A DNA stretch of 28,566 nt from assembly GCA_009783865.1 (NCBI GenBank), contig WRCR01000009.1, positions 1-28,566 of the forward strand. Reading direction: 5' to 3'. A program made the position numbers and the translations under genes. Shown here one piece after another: positions 7,358 to 16,776 of this stretch (positions are counted from its first letter, which is position 1; the number at the start of each line of letters is the position of its first letter). Under the pieces are notes generated by a model. The model did no database searches and was not told the DNA's origin. It saw only the letters and a program-made list of their open reading frames with translations. The DNA comes from Planctomycetaceae bacterium. Its GTDB lineage: Bacteria > Planctomycetota > Planctomycetia > Pirellulales > Thermoguttaceae.

Positions 7358-8017
7358 GATTAAAATACTTGCTAAAATTCTACGTTAAAACTTTCCTCTT
7401 ATGCGCTGTAGATAGTCCGTTATTTCTTTATATTCTTTTTCTTTCGCAATGGTGAGCAAGTTCATTCCTGTTTTCGATAACTGCGCCTTTGTCAACGAGA
7501 AACTTGAGCATCTCGATGTTATTCTCAACAACTGCCCGGTAGAGAGCGGTCTTGTCTTGCCGTCGTTGTTTTTCGTGTTTATATCCGCGCTTTTGAAAAG
7601 AAGGAATCGGGCAATTTCGATTCTGTTCTTGCCTGCCTGTGCGTCCGGCGACATACCGGCTGCCAAATAAAGCGGTGTTTCACCGTTGGATACCAGATAT
7701 TTGAAAACCTCTGGATTTCCATATACGGCGGCGTGGAGTATACTCCAGTTGTCATTGTTTTTCGCATGAACGTTGCCGCCTTTGGAAAGGAGCAGTTTAA
7801 CGGCTTCGAGATGTCCCTTATATGCCACTTCATAGAGCGGAGTCACACCTTTGTTATCTTTTGCATTTATATCTGCGTTTTTATCGATGAGATATTTAAT
7901 GACGGCGGCAGACCCCATCATTGCCGCTTTGTGAAGCAGTGTTTTACCGTCGTTGTCTTTTGCTTTGACATCTTTGCCGAGTATTCGGGTGAACCTATCG
8001 ATTTCTTCTTGTTCTTC

Positions 8018-8034
8018 ATTACGAGCGGCGGGTG
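8018..8034. repeat. Palindromic repeat, family II, partial copy
   Basis: ATTACGAGCGGCGGGTG, identical to the first 17 bases of the copy at 8582-8608. It encodes PAARN on the minus strand. An ACCCGCC arm appears separately at 8062-8068, so the unit looks interrupted by about 28 bases. Confidence 0.5.
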
Positions 8035-8581
8035 TTTCATCCTTGGTAGCGGCGAGTGTCAACCCGCCAGCAGGCGGTGCTTGCGCAGTTGCGCTCTGAT
8101 TTTCCGCCGTCTTAGGGACGTGGAAAAGTACTCCACGACCGCCGTATGTCCTCTTTCCTTTGCGATGTCGAGCGGGGTTTTATTACTGTGGTACGGGTCT
8201 GACGTTGCTTTTCGTATGAACGTCTGCACCTTGGGAAACAAGAAATTTGACCATTTCAAGGCGATTAATCGATGCTGCCATCCAGAGCGGGGTCAAACCT
8301 CTATCGTCTCTCGCATTAACGTCCACCCCTTGTGAGATGAAAAATTTAGCCATGTCAACACGGTTGTCCCATGCCGCATCAAAGAGTACGGCGGCATCGT
8401 CGTCACCTTTCACATTGACATCCGCTCCTTGCGAAACGAGATACTTGACAACCACAACGTTCCCCTGCTTTGCCGCCTTGTGGAGTAACGTATTGCCCTT
8501 GTCATCCTTCGCTTTCACATCCTTACCGAACTCCGCGACGAACTTATCGATTTCCGCTTGCTCGGCGGGAATGAACGCATC

Positions 8582-8608
8582 ATTACGAGCGGCGGGTGAT
8601 AACCCGCC
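8582..8608. repeat. Palindromic repeat, family II, complete copy
   Basis: GGCGGGT (8591-8597), loop GATA and ACCCGCC (8602-8608) form a perfect 7-base stem preceded by ATTACGAGC. It sits in the linker of the kinase-ankyrin gene and encodes GGLSPAARN. The 13-mer TACGAGCGGCGGG recurs at 8020 and 21401. Confidence 0.6.
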
Positions 8609-9181
8609 TTCTTCCGTTTTTACCGGCGGATTATCATCCGCCACTCGTTTTGCTGATGCTGTTTTTACAACTTTATCACCGCCTTTGTTATTTTTCGGCG
8701 GCGGTGAAAAAATCCAAGCAAACAATCCAAGCAGTATCACACAAGACACTACATTGCCAATAACAAGCGTCCGGGTACTTATCCAACTCGCCGGTTTTTT
8801 CGGCTTTTCCGCCATCGCTTTGATAAACGATTTGCAATCAGGAAACCGGTCTTCCCGTTTCTTCGACAATGCCTTGAACAGCGCAGCATTGATGTGTTCC
8901 GGTATTCCGGCAATCGGTTCCGGCGTTTCATGCGGAATACATTCCCGCAGAACACCGACATCGACTCCCTGAAATGGCACATGCCCCGCTATTAACTCGT
9001 ATGCGGTCACTGCCAAAGCATATTGGTCTGTCTTGGCATCCTGCAAGCGTCCCCGCCATTGTTCCGGTGCCATATATTGGTGCGTCGTTATTAGAATCAC
9101 AGCCGGTTCGCACAAAAATTGTATCATGCGCTAGAGAAATTCACAATACTCTTGAAAAACGTACATTTTTCGGTTAGTATT

Positions 9182-9213
9182 ACTATTTACTATTAACTAT
9201 TAACTATTAACTA
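9182..9213. repeat. AT-rich heptamer tandem repeat upstream of the permease gene
   Basis: ACTATTT followed by three exact ACTATTA copies and a partial ACTA, ending 14 bases before the permease ATG. A degenerate copy may precede it. It occupies the place of the promoter and ribosome-binding site, so copy-number change could alter expression. Confidence 0.75.
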
Positions 9214-9227
9214 CATAACTACCAGAA

Positions 9228-10610
9228 ATGCCTCTTTGGAAAATTGCCTGGCGAAGTATTCAGCACCGCTCATTAGCGTCCGGTTTAACGGCGTTCTCAA
9301 TGGGACTCGGTGTCGCACTCGTTGTTGCCGTTATCGTTATCTACGGTGTTCTCAATCAAACCTTCATGCGCAGCGCACAGGGTTATGACATGGTAATCGG
9401 ACCGCCGAAGGGTTCGCCGCTCGAAACCGTTCTCGGTGCGGTGTTCTATTCCAATCAGTTGAGCGATACGATTCCCTACGATTATTTCCTGAAACTGTCC
9501 ATCGGTGAATACTCGCCGGAAGTCGAGACCGCTATTCCAATCGCAATCGGGGAACACATCCAGGGTATGCCGGTAGTTGCGACCACTCCGAAATTTTTTA
9601 CCGAATTGAAGTATCTTGACAAATACAACTATTCATTCCGAAGCGGACGAAACATGACGGCGGGCGGCGATTATGAAGCCGTTCTCGGATACTCCGCCGC
9701 TCATAAATCGAAATTGAAAGTCGGCGGTAAATTCAAAGCATCGCGGCGGGGTTATCTGCCGAGCGAGGAACATCCCGAACCGGAGACATTCACGGTAGTC
9801 GGTATTCTCGCCCCGACCGGCACGCCAAATGACCAAGCATTTTTCGTTAATATTGAAGGATTTTTCATAATGAACGACCACGCCGATATTGACCCGTTGG
9901 AAAAAACGCTAATGCGGAAAGCAGCCGACCGCGGCGTTGACGAAAAAGAAACAAATGAAAATGCGGAAGGAAAAACCGTTATGCCGCGCCGCATCTCGGC
10001 AATACTCGTTCTAACGAAAGAGCAGGATGTCAAGCCGACTGTCACGGAAGATGCGATGGGGATGAAGGAAGTAAAAATCGAGGGTTTTACAAGACAGACG
10101 GTAAATCCGTCTATTATGTCGCTTGGAGGCCGGCTGGTTGAGAATCTTGACGTTCAAGTTGCCTCGCCGACAAAAGAAATCAGCCGTTTGTTCGAATTAA
10201 TCGTCGGACGGATTCAAATCGTGTTAATCATTTTTGCTGTTCTTGTAGTTGTTGTTGCCGCTATCGGAATGATGGTCAGCATTTACAACTCAATGAACGA
10301 ACGGCGGCAGGAAATTGCGATAATGCGTGCTTTGGGAGCGAAACGCTCAACCGTGATGTCGATTATCCTGCTGGAGTCGATTTTGTTATCGCTCGGCGGC
10401 GGTTTAATCGGTATGTTCATCGGGCATAGTTTGCTGATAGTTTTAGGTCCGATTATTTCCGGTGCAGTAATGGTGGTTGTCAATCCGTGGCATTTTCAGG
10501 CGGCGGAACTGATTCTGATACCGGGCTTGATTGTACTCGCTTCGGTAGTCGGATATTTACCGGCAATCATTGCTTACCGGACTGATGTTGCGCAGTCGCT
10601 TAATCCGTAA
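9228..10610 (+). CDS. ABC transporter permease, FtsX/MacB type
   Basis: Inner-membrane permease of the FtsX/MacB/LolC-like superfamily, 460 residues. A first membrane segment lies at about 18-42. A long extracytoplasmic domain of the MacB_PCD type follows (YDMVIGPPKGSPLETVL near 56). The C-terminal FtsX domain has three membrane segments, with the conserved cytoplasmic loop SMNERRQEIAIMRALGAKRS between the first two. Such proteins usually extract lipoproteins or lipids, or transmit force to the envelope, together with an ATPase. No ATP-binding subunit or periplasmic adaptor is next to it, so its substrate is unknown. There is no clear Shine-Dalgarno; the region just before the ATG is a heptamer repeat. 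It is followed by purB after 23 bases. Confidence 0.88.
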   Translation: MPLWKIAWRSIQHRSLASGLTAFSMGLGVALVVAVIVIYGVLNQTFMRSAQGYDMVIGPPKGSPLETVLGAVFYSNQLSDTIPYDYFLKLSIGEYSPEVETAIPIAIGEHIQGMPVVATTPKFFTELKYLDKYNYSFRSGRNMTAGGDYEAVLGYSAAHKSKLKVGGKFKASRRGYLPSEEHPEPETFTVVGILAPTGTPNDQAFFVNIEGFFIMNDHADIDPLEKTLMRKAADRGVDEKETNENAEGKTVMPRRISAILVLTKEQDVKPTVTEDAMGMKEVKIEGFTRQTVNPSIMSLGGRLVENLDVQVASPTKEISRLFELIVGRIQIVLIIFAVLVVVVAAIGMMVSIYNSMNERRQEIAIMRALGAKRSTVMSIILLESILLSLGGGLIGMFIGHSLLIVLGPIISGAVMVVVNPWHFQAAELILIPGLIVLASVVGYLPAIIAYRTDVAQSLNP

Positions 10611-10633
10611 AACCCCATTAATAGATAACCGAT

Positions 10634-12058
10634 ATGTCTGATGTTTATGAAAACCCGCTCATTGCCCGATATGCTTCACCGGCAATGAGCAAACTTTGGA
10701 GTCCGCAGCGTAAATTCAGTACCTGGCGGCGTTTATGGACTGCTCTTGCCGAAACAGAAGCGGAACTCGGTCTGCCGATAACTTCGCAGCAGATTGACGA
10801 GTTGCGGCAGCATATTGACGATATTAATTTTGCTAAAGCCGCAAAATACGAATCGGAACTGCGGCACGATGTAATGGCACACGTTCACACTTACGGTGAT
10901 GCTGCGCCAACTGCCCGACCGATAATTCATCTCGGCGCAACCAGTTGTTTCGTGACTGACAACACCGATGCAATTCTGCTGCGGGAAGCGTTGGTATTAG
11001 TCCGCAATCGGCTTGTTGCCGTTATTGCTCAACTCGGTAAAGTTGCCGTAAAGTATCGCGATTTGCCGTGCTTATCTTTTACGCACTTGCAGCCGGCGCA
11101 GCCGGAAACGCTGGGACGCAGGGTCTGTCTTTGGGCGTATGATTTGATTCTCGATTTACAGGAAATTGAACACCGCATCTTGTCTATCAAAGCACTCGGC
11201 AGTAAAGGAACTACCGGTACGCAGGCAAGTTTTCTCGAATTATTCAAGAGCGACCGCGAAAAGGTTGTGCAACTCGAAAAAGGAATCTGCGAAAAAATTG
11301 GACTCGAGCCATTTGCCATTACGGGACAAACTTATCCCCGCAAGATGGATTCGCAGATACTCGATGTGCTGTCCGGCATTGCTCAAAGTTCTCACAAGTT
11401 TGCAACGGATCTGCGGATTCTTGCTCACCGCAAGGAAATGGAAGAACCGTTTGAGAGGAATCAAATCGGTTCTTCGGCGATGGCGTATAAACGAAACCCG
11501 ATGCGGGCGGAACGAATCTGTTCTCTTGCACGGTTTGTTTTTTCATTGCAAAGCAGTCCGGTGATGACCGCCGCAAATCAATGGTTTGAAAGGACTTTGG
11601 ATGATTCCGCAAACCGCCGTTTGGTACTGCCGCAGGCGTTTCTTGCGGTCGATGCGCTGCTGATTTTGTATCAGAACATCGCTGACGGAGTTGTTGTTTA
11701 TCCGAAAGTGATAGAAAAAAATCTGCGGGCGGAACTTCCTTTTATGGCAACGGAAAATATCCTGATGGCATCTGTCGAAAAAGGCGGCGACCGGCAGGAT
11801 TTGCATGAAAGAATCCGTCGACATTCATTAGCGGCAGCATCTCAGGTCAAGAACGAAGGCGGCGAAAACGATTTGCTGGAACGGCTCAAGAACGACGCTG
11901 CGTTTGCAGGTATTGACATCGACAAGGCACTTGAACCGCTGTCGTTTGTAGGATGTTCGCGGGAACAGGTTGACGAATTCATTGACGAACAAATTCAACC
12001 AGTGCTGAACCGCTATGAAGATGTTCTAACGGTTCGGCATGATGAAGTGCGGGTATAA
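10634..12058 (+). CDS. purB: Adenylosuccinate lyase
   Basis: Cleaves adenylosuccinate to AMP and SAICAR to AICAR, releasing fumarate, in purine synthesis. At 474 residues it belongs to the longer, eukaryote-like PurB forms. The fumarase/aspartase superfamily signature is GSSAMAYKRNPMRAERI (about 279-295), on the flexible loop with the catalytic Ser. Other markers are DVMAHVHTYG, HLGATSCFVTDNTDAIL and FTHLQPAQPETLGRR with an active-site His. Ala replaces the more common Pro in SAMPYKRNP, as in some other homologues. It lies 23 bases after the permease gene and probably shares its transcript, although the functions are unrelated. A hairpin follows the stop. Confidence 0.95.
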   Translation: MSDVYENPLIARYASPAMSKLWSPQRKFSTWRRLWTALAETEAELGLPITSQQIDELRQHIDDINFAKAAKYESELRHDVMAHVHTYGDAAPTARPIIHLGATSCFVTDNTDAILLREALVLVRNRLVAVIAQLGKVAVKYRDLPCLSFTHLQPAQPETLGRRVCLWAYDLILDLQEIEHRILSIKALGSKGTTGTQASFLELFKSDREKVVQLEKGICEKIGLEPFAITGQTYPRKMDSQILDVLSGIAQSSHKFATDLRILAHRKEMEEPFERNQIGSSAMAYKRNPMRAERICSLARFVFSLQSSPVMTAANQWFERTLDDSANRRLVLPQAFLAVDALLILYQNIADGVVVYPKVIEKNLRAELPFMATENILMASVEKGGDRQDLHERIRRHSLAAASQVKNEGGENDLLERLKNDAAFAGIDIDKALEPLSFVGCSREQVDEFIDEQIQPVLNRYEDVLTVRHDEVRV

Positions 12059-12078
12059 TTATTATCGTCAAAGAGGCG

Positions 12079-12094
12079 GGGGGCTTTGGCCCCC
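12079..12094. terminator. GC-rich hairpin between convergent purB and lptD
   Basis: GGGGGC (12079-12084), loop TTTG and GCCCCC (12089-12094), midway between two convergent stop codons. It lacks a T-tract on either strand but could act as a bidirectional termination or stabilising hairpin. Its context (AGAG before, CCCCCGTC after) resembles the hairpin at 28189-28202. Confidence 0.55.
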
Positions 12095-12113
12095 GTCTGT
12101 GATGTTCGAGTTT

Positions 12114-15100
12114 CTATTGCGCCATCATATTCTGTCCTTCTCGTGACATTTTGTTCATTTTTTGGGCTATCCCCCGCATAAATACCGGTTCAATACCGAC
12201 GGAGAAACTCCACTCCTCGCGCTGCATGTTATAATTCGCACCGATAAACATCCGGAACGACTCGCCGGTTCGGATAAACATAAAATTATGTCCGCGATTT
12301 TCCCAATTGTTTTTTATGTCGTATGTAGTAGTATAATTAACCGAGTATTTTTCGTTCATATCATATCCGATAGTTAAGTCAAGCAAGGTCTGCTCAATAA
12401 GTCCGCGAAGTTCAGTCATGGAAATGCCTAACCTGCCCCGCTTGGGACGCTGCCACATCATCCCTACCGTTGTCATTTCCTGCTGATGGTCATAGAACCC
12501 CTCCGAGAAAAGAGAAAATCGGTCTCCGACATGCCAAAGAAGATTGTAATCTATTAAACCGATGGACTTGCTTGAGCTGAAATCTCTTGGCAGTTCCGGA
12601 TCCGGGTTAGGATATGAATTATATTTTTCCTGCGGGAAATAAGTGAAATGCACACCAAGTGTTATCCAATCGATGATACGCCGTTTTCCGATGGGACCCC
12701 GCTTTGTTTGAAATCTCTGCGTCATTCCCATCCGCAGGAACATCATGTCGTCGGCAATTTCCATGTTGCTTGCCGCTGCGTTTCCTGCCAGTCCGCTCCG
12801 CAGTGCATAATACCGCGGGTCAAACAGTTGCGGAAGTGTAAATCGGTTTCTGTCATTTGCAGGGATGGTTCTTAACGCATCAAACGTTTGACGATAATAC
12901 GGATACCGCCGCCGGAAATCCTCGATAGACCACGAATCAAGCGAGTCCGTCAATATCAAGTTGTCCATTGACCGGTTGCTTTGTGCGTATGCAAATTCCG
13001 TGTCGAAATTTATTTTATGTGCCAGTCCATTGACGTACCAAGTTCGACTGGAACAGCCCGGCACCACTTTCCAGAACGGCAAGTCGAGACGGACACCCGT
13101 CTGACCGTACAACCGCTGCACATCATTACCGGAGCGGTCTTTGCCCCAATGGGAAAACTCACCCAGCGCATACGGCACCGTGCGGATAGGTCCCAGATTA
13201 AATGGCAAATCAAGTTCATGCCGCGTTGAGAAAAATTCAAAGGAGTAGTCAATCGTTTCCGGCGACGGGTCTAATGGATAATTGGGTCGCGCCGGTCTCG
13301 AAACCGAACCGGGCTGCAATTCCCACGGCAGATACCAGAAATACTGCGCATCCTGTTGCCAAGCAGAATAGTCCGGTGAGTACGGTTCATTCGCCGCATG
13401 ATACTTAGCATAACCGACGCGGGTATGTCCGTACCAAGTCAGATAATCATTCAGCAATGATTTTCCAATGACATAATGGTCAAGACGCGGGATTGAATTG
13501 CTGTTAGTATAAAACTTATCAAGCGAATATTCGGAAGAGACCGACAACGAAGAATTGTCGTCAAACCGTTTGATTGAGACGGCAGTTGTTTCATTATCTG
13601 CGACTTTCCAGTATTCAGGAAAATAGGCGTTCACAAAATTCCGGTCAGAAACCTTGCTGACTTGAGCGGTTAATTGCCAAGGTCCTTTGCAGTTGCAAAA
13701 CGAATCAAACATCTGCGAATGCCGCCACCCGAAACGATAGCGGTATGGTTCCGGGAAAGGCACCTTGCTTCTGCCGCCGCCGAGACGGTCGCCGTCTTCA
13801 CCTTTGTCATACAACCCCCAATAATATACATTTCCTATCGTCGGTACAGGAATTGAATCGGAAGCCGCCGGTTTATATTCAAAATCCGCTCCGTGAGGGA
13901 TGCCGCGTTTTTCAAACCACGCAACACTGACGCTGCCGTTGAGCCAATTCGGACGGCGGACATTTAACAGTTGAAACGGATTCCAAACGGTCTTTACCTG
14001 GTTTCCGTAGTATTTACTGTTTCCGTAGGCAATATTTTTAATATAGAAGGTTGGGTCTTTCAAATCCGCCGCCATCCAGGGCCAATAAAAAATAGGCACA
14101 CGTCCGGCAGCAAGGTAATTATTCTCGGCTGTAAAAATCTGACGCGTTTCATTGTTGTCTTTTCCGAAAAAGGTAGTCCCGCCAACTCTTTCCTGCAAAG
14201 TGATTTTCCGGGAACGAAGCGAATAAGTCGGTTCTCCCAGCATACTCGTTGTAATCACCGCTTTTCTTGCGGTGAACATGCCGTCTCCCAACTGCTGCAA
14301 AATCTCCGCCTTCAGACGCATTGAACCGGTAATTCCTTTGACTCCGAGAATCGGAGTCGTTAGTTCAGTGTCGAGTACGTATGCGATTTTATTCTTTGCA
14401 TCGTAATACATTCGGCTTGCTTCAATCGTGCGCTGCTTATCACGAAAGATGATGTTGCCCTCAAGATAAACCTCGAAGTCCTGACCGGCATTCTCCTTGC
14501 TTTCGCCCTGCTGTAATTTAGCAGGATTCGCCGACCATATAACGGCGTGGTCAGCGGATATATCGACAATATCGCCGAGAAGCATATCTTGTCCCGTTAC
14601 GCCTTCGATAACAAGATTGAGCCCCTTCGATATAATTACGATGCCGCGTTCAGGATTATCAGGATACGGGTCGAACCGCATATTTGCTTCTTTATCGCTG
14701 CGGTTGTTCAGTGTAATACGGCGAAACTGCGGTGCCGATGATGACGTGACAGGCGATGGTTTTTCTTCCAAAAATTGTACTTGCAGTATTGCGGCACTAT
14801 CCGGCGACATTACCGCTAATCCGCGATGATAAATTGCCGGTTCATCTTTCTGTTTCACCTGCGGTTCCAGAATGAGAACCTGTGCAGCAGCACGAGTATA
14901 AAAACGTCCGAACCATTTCGTATCCGAAATTCGAGCAGCACTTTGAGCGGGGTCAATTTCCACTTGCACGAGGTCGGCAGACGAATTACCTTCGGCATAG
15001 ACCGCCGCTTCAAACATTGAAGCACTTGTTTCTCCGGTTTTTTCGCGTGAAAGCCAAACTACCGCTTGCGGTGCTGTAACGGAGTTCTTGCCCTGCCGAA

Positions 15101-15746
15101 TACAGCAGTCGCCGGTGAGAAAGTAGATATTGTATTTCTCCGTTTGTTTATACCAGCCGGTCATTGCGGAAATCACCACCGGCTCCGTGTTTTCCTGTTT
15201 AGGCAGCGAAAGCAAAGTAGGACCGGCGGCGTTGACAATCCGCGTGCCGTCTGACCAGCCGAAGGCAGCGGCGATGCTCTCGTCGCCTTCATATCCTGCG
15301 AGTTGATGTTCCGGCACCATTACGATATTCGGATTAGCACCGGGTCTGCCCGCTCCCTGTTCCAGATATGCCGCTACTGCCGGATGCGATGTCGGTACAT
15401 ATCCTTCGCCGTCTATGTAGATTGCAAGAACGAGTCGGCGGGTAAATTCCAGCGAACCGAATGACGGAGGTCTGGCTTTCTCATTTTCGGGCAGCGGAAG
15501 TACAATTTGTTGAGGCGCGCTGCGGACACCTCCGAAGCCCGGTAAATCGCAGGTCGGTTCTTCAATTTTCTGGTCGTTTCTCCATTGCGGAATGAAGGTT
15601 TTAATAGGGGAAAGCAGCGAATTCGGCGGCGTTAATTCCTGTGAGTATAAGAAGTTAGAGCAAATGACAAGGCATAAAAACAGCGCAGCAAATCGGCGAA
15701 TGATTTGCGGTTTTTTCAATCCGTAAATTTTTGTACCTAATTTCAT
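12114..15746 (-). CDS. lptD: LptD/OstA-like outer-membrane LPS-assembly protein
   Basis: Very large (1210 residues from the ATG at 15746) exported protein of the LptD/organic solvent tolerance type, expected to insert lipopolysaccharide into the outer leaflet of the outer membrane. The N-terminus has a signal peptide (FAALFLCLVICSNFLYS). The middle has an OstA-like segment, near residues 430-520: YLEGNIIFRDKQRTIEASRM, YYDAKNKIAYVLDTEL and FTARKAVITTSMLGEPTYSL. A segment with APxxPxFYWPxxxxDLxDPTFYI character precedes a long C-terminal region rich in aromatic beta strands, as in a barrel. The frame is open to a TTG at 15794, but that start adds 16 residues before a clean signal peptide, so I prefer the ATG. 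Planctomycete LptD-like proteins are often this long. Whether this organism makes LPS is inferred only. Confidence 0.8.
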   Translation of the reverse strand: MKLGTKIYGLKKPQIIRRFAALFLCLVICSNFLYSQELTPPNSLLSPIKTFIPQWRNDQKIEEPTCDLPGFGGVRSAPQQIVLPLPENEKARPPSFGSLEFTRRLVLAIYIDGEGYVPTSHPAVAAYLEQGAGRPGANPNIVMVPEHQLAGYEGDESIAAAFGWSDGTRIVNAAGPTLLSLPKQENTEPVVISAMTGWYKQTEKYNIYFLTGDCCIRQGKNSVTAPQAVVWLSREKTGETSASMFEAAVYAEGNSSADLVQVEIDPAQSAARISDTKWFGRFYTRAAAQVLILEPQVKQKDEPAIYHRGLAVMSPDSAAILQVQFLEEKPSPVTSSSAPQFRRITLNNRSDKEANMRFDPYPDNPERGIVIISKGLNLVIEGVTGQDMLLGDIVDISADHAVIWSANPAKLQQGESKENAGQDFEVYLEGNIIFRDKQRTIEASRMYYDAKNKIAYVLDTELTTPILGVKGITGSMRLKAEILQQLGDGMFTARKAVITTSMLGEPTYSLRSRKITLQERVGGTTFFGKDNNETRQIFTAENNYLAAGRVPIFYWPWMAADLKDPTFYIKNIAYGNSKYYGNQVKTVWNPFQLLNVRRPNWLNGSVSVAWFEKRGIPHGADFEYKPAASDSIPVPTIGNVYYWGLYDKGEDGDRLGGGRSKVPFPEPYRYRFGWRHSQMFDSFCNCKGPWQLTAQVSKVSDRNFVNAYFPEYWKVADNETTAVSIKRFDDNSSLSVSSEYSLDKFYTNSNSIPRLDHYVIGKSLLNDYLTWYGHTRVGYAKYHAANEPYSPDYSAWQQDAQYFWYLPWELQPGSVSRPARPNYPLDPSPETIDYSFEFFSTRHELDLPFNLGPIRTVPYALGEFSHWGKDRSGNDVQRLYGQTGVRLDLPFWKVVPGCSSRTWYVNGLAHKINFDTEFAYAQSNRSMDNLILTDSLDSWSIEDFRRRYPYYRQTFDALRTIPANDRNRFTLPQLFDPRYYALRSGLAGNAAASNMEIADDMMFLRMGMTQRFQTKRGPIGKRRIIDWITLGVHFTYFPQEKYNSYPNPDPELPRDFSSSKSIGLIDYNLLWHVGDRFSLFSEGFYDHQQEMTTVGMMWQRPKRGRLGISMTELRGLIEQTLLDLTIGYDMNEKYSVNYTTTYDIKNNWENRGHNFMFIRTGESFRMFIGANYNMQREEWSFSVGIEPVFMRGIAQKMNKMSREGQNMMAQ

Positions 15747-15775
15747 TCCATTGAAAATGTATAAAAATACGGCGG

Positions 15776-15804
15776 AGTATGAAGAAAACCGCAAAAAAAA
15801 TCAA
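15776..15804 (-). promoter_or_regulatory. Predicted lptD promoter
   Basis: On the minus strand, -35 TTGATT (15804-15799), a 17-base spacer and -10-like CATACT (15781-15776). The predicted start lies about 25 bases before the ATG at 15746, which also argues against the upstream TTG start. Confidence 0.4.
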
Positions 15805-15861
15805 GAGCAAAAATGTTTGTTAGTTTAGCCCAGCCGCTCTAAGCAACGGGCGATAAGTTAT

Positions 15862-15878
15862 AAAATCTGTTATAATGA
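15862..15878 (+). promoter_or_regulatory. Extended -10 promoter element at the head of the DUF6493 locus
   Basis: TGTTATAAT (TATAAT at 15871-15876) with no good -35. The 17-base core AAAATCTGTTATAATGA is identical to the core of the promoter at 25506-25522. A family I hairpin begins 8 bases after the -10. Confidence 0.5.
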
Positions 15879-16728
15879 GAGCCAGCGACTGCGTCGCCGC
15901 TCTTTCACATTTAACCTTGTTCAGTGCCAAGCGGGATGATGATTTTTTCAAAAAAACGTCGCCGATACAAAAAAAAATTCTCGGCAATCTTAATCCAATC
16001 GGAATTTTTACGTTACACTGTTGGACGGGTGAGCATCACGATGATGCCCCCGTTGAGATTGATTGTTACGGATATTATTTGGGCGCGCTCATCGCTCTTT
16101 GGATTGCCGACGAGCGGAGTTTGTCGCCGGACGGAGCGATTATTTATGCAGCATTCGATGGCAAACGAACAGCACTCGATTTTATCGGTGAGGCAAACCT
16201 GGAAGTGATGTGATTTTCGGTAATCGAATCACTCATTTTGCGCGGCGAATGTGTAATGGAATCACTCAGCAATTCCTGTCAACGCCGACGCACATCGGCG
16301 GCTGGATTGCCCCCGTCGCGTTCATGGAGAGAATCATTGCCGACCCGATAAAATTGGCTAACCACGATTTGAACGATTATATCCTTGCACTGTACCGGAT
16401 TGCAGCAATTGCCGACGGTCGTCTTGACGCGCCGGTTTTCGCGGCGGCGGTCGATTTTCATTTGCGCAACGAACTTCCCAAGACGAATCGCTGGAGCGAA
16501 AAGTCCAACGTCATTTCCGCTGTGTCGCCGGACCGCGTCGCCGTTGTTCGGGAAATGTTGGAACGAACGCTTCCCGATTTTCCGCCGAAGCAACTTGTCC
16601 CGTTCATCGAATTATTGTACGAACTATGCGTCGGTTGCGGCGTGCCGGTCATGACTCCGCAGACGCTTGAATTCTTGAAACGCCTCACCGGCAAACCCGC
16701 CCAAATCGCAAAGAAAATGCTACAATAG
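15875..16728 (+). pseudogene. Truncated and frameshifted DUF6493 family gene
   Basis: A broken paralogue of the intact gene just downstream. The first piece (15875-16213) contains FFKKTSPIQKKIL and a hydrophobic segment DCYGYYLGALIALWIAD that line up loosely with the middle of the intact protein (KTSSTLKQLL, WDCVYLLLTWI). The reading frame then shifts around 16205-16213 (overlapping stop and GTG). The second piece (16210-16728) carries the family hallmark QQFLSTPTHIGGWIAPVAF, matching QQLLSTPTHYGGWIDPMVF. It ends with ELLYELCVGCGVPV, LKRLTGKPAQIAKKMLQ, matching the intact C-terminus. The N-terminal half and about 240 residues between these C-terminal blocks are missing. The apparent first residues (MRASDCVAALSH) are encoded by a palindromic repeat. 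It is most likely a non-functional remnant of a tandem duplication; a short C-terminal protein could still be made. Confidence 0.75.
15885..15897 (+). repeat. Palindromic repeat, family I (DUF6493 locus, copy 1)
   Basis: GCGAC / GTCGC with loop TGC, in the context GAGAGCCAGCGACTGCGTC. It begins 8 bases after the -10 TATAAT at 15871-15876 and would lie at the 5' end of the transcript. Confidence 0.65.
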
Positions 16729-16747
16729 GAACCAGCGGCTATGCCGC
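16721..16747 (+). promoter_or_regulatory. Extended -10 box plus 5' hairpin before the intact DUF6493 gene
   Basis: TGCTACAAT (TACAAT at 16721-16726) overlaps the stop of the DUF6493 remnant. Eight bases later comes the stem GCGGC / GCCGC with loop TAT (16735-16747). The intact gene starts at 16777. The arrangement matches those at 15871-15897 and 19694-19723. Confidence 0.45.
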
Positions 16748-16776
16748 CTGCCATCGACTCTGTTAAGGAGAAAACC

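Larger units (their letters stand above)
7385..9127 (-). pseudogene. Decayed Ser/Thr kinase-transmembrane-ankyrin repeat gene
   Basis: Read from 9127 downward, the first frame gives the C-lobe of a bacterial Ser/Thr kinase: YMAPEQW at 18-24, DQYALAVTAYELIAGHVPF and REDRFPD. A transmembrane segment follows at about residues 120-140, then a linker and ankyrin repeats. The N-lobe, the HRD catalytic loop and DFG are absent and no upstream frame supplies them. The coding signal changes frame near 8190-8215 (continuing as NKTPLDIAKERGHTAVVEYF) and again near 8115, into a second linker-plus-ankyrin module with the same pattern AARN..EID..F...GKDVKAKD. In this module a duplicated GTCTT at 7549-7558 shifts frame and a later indel near 7470 restores it, and one repeat has lost about ten residues near 7680. 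Several independent lesions make this a pseudogene. The intact gene was probably a membrane kinase with an extracytoplasmic ankyrin domain. Confidence 0.8.

Noticed and set aside
8247..8972. Plus-strand open frame of 241 codons
   Set aside because: It is antisense to the kinase-ankyrin gene. Its Ser/Ala/Thr-rich translation mirrors the ankyrin codons.
15747..15794. TTG start for the LptD-like protein
   Set aside because: It adds residues before a complete signal peptide and overlaps the predicted -10 region.
15875..16213. A stand-alone small gene of 112 residues
   Set aside because: Its first residues come from a palindromic repeat, it runs into a frame change, and the next piece is clearly the end of a DUF6493 protein.
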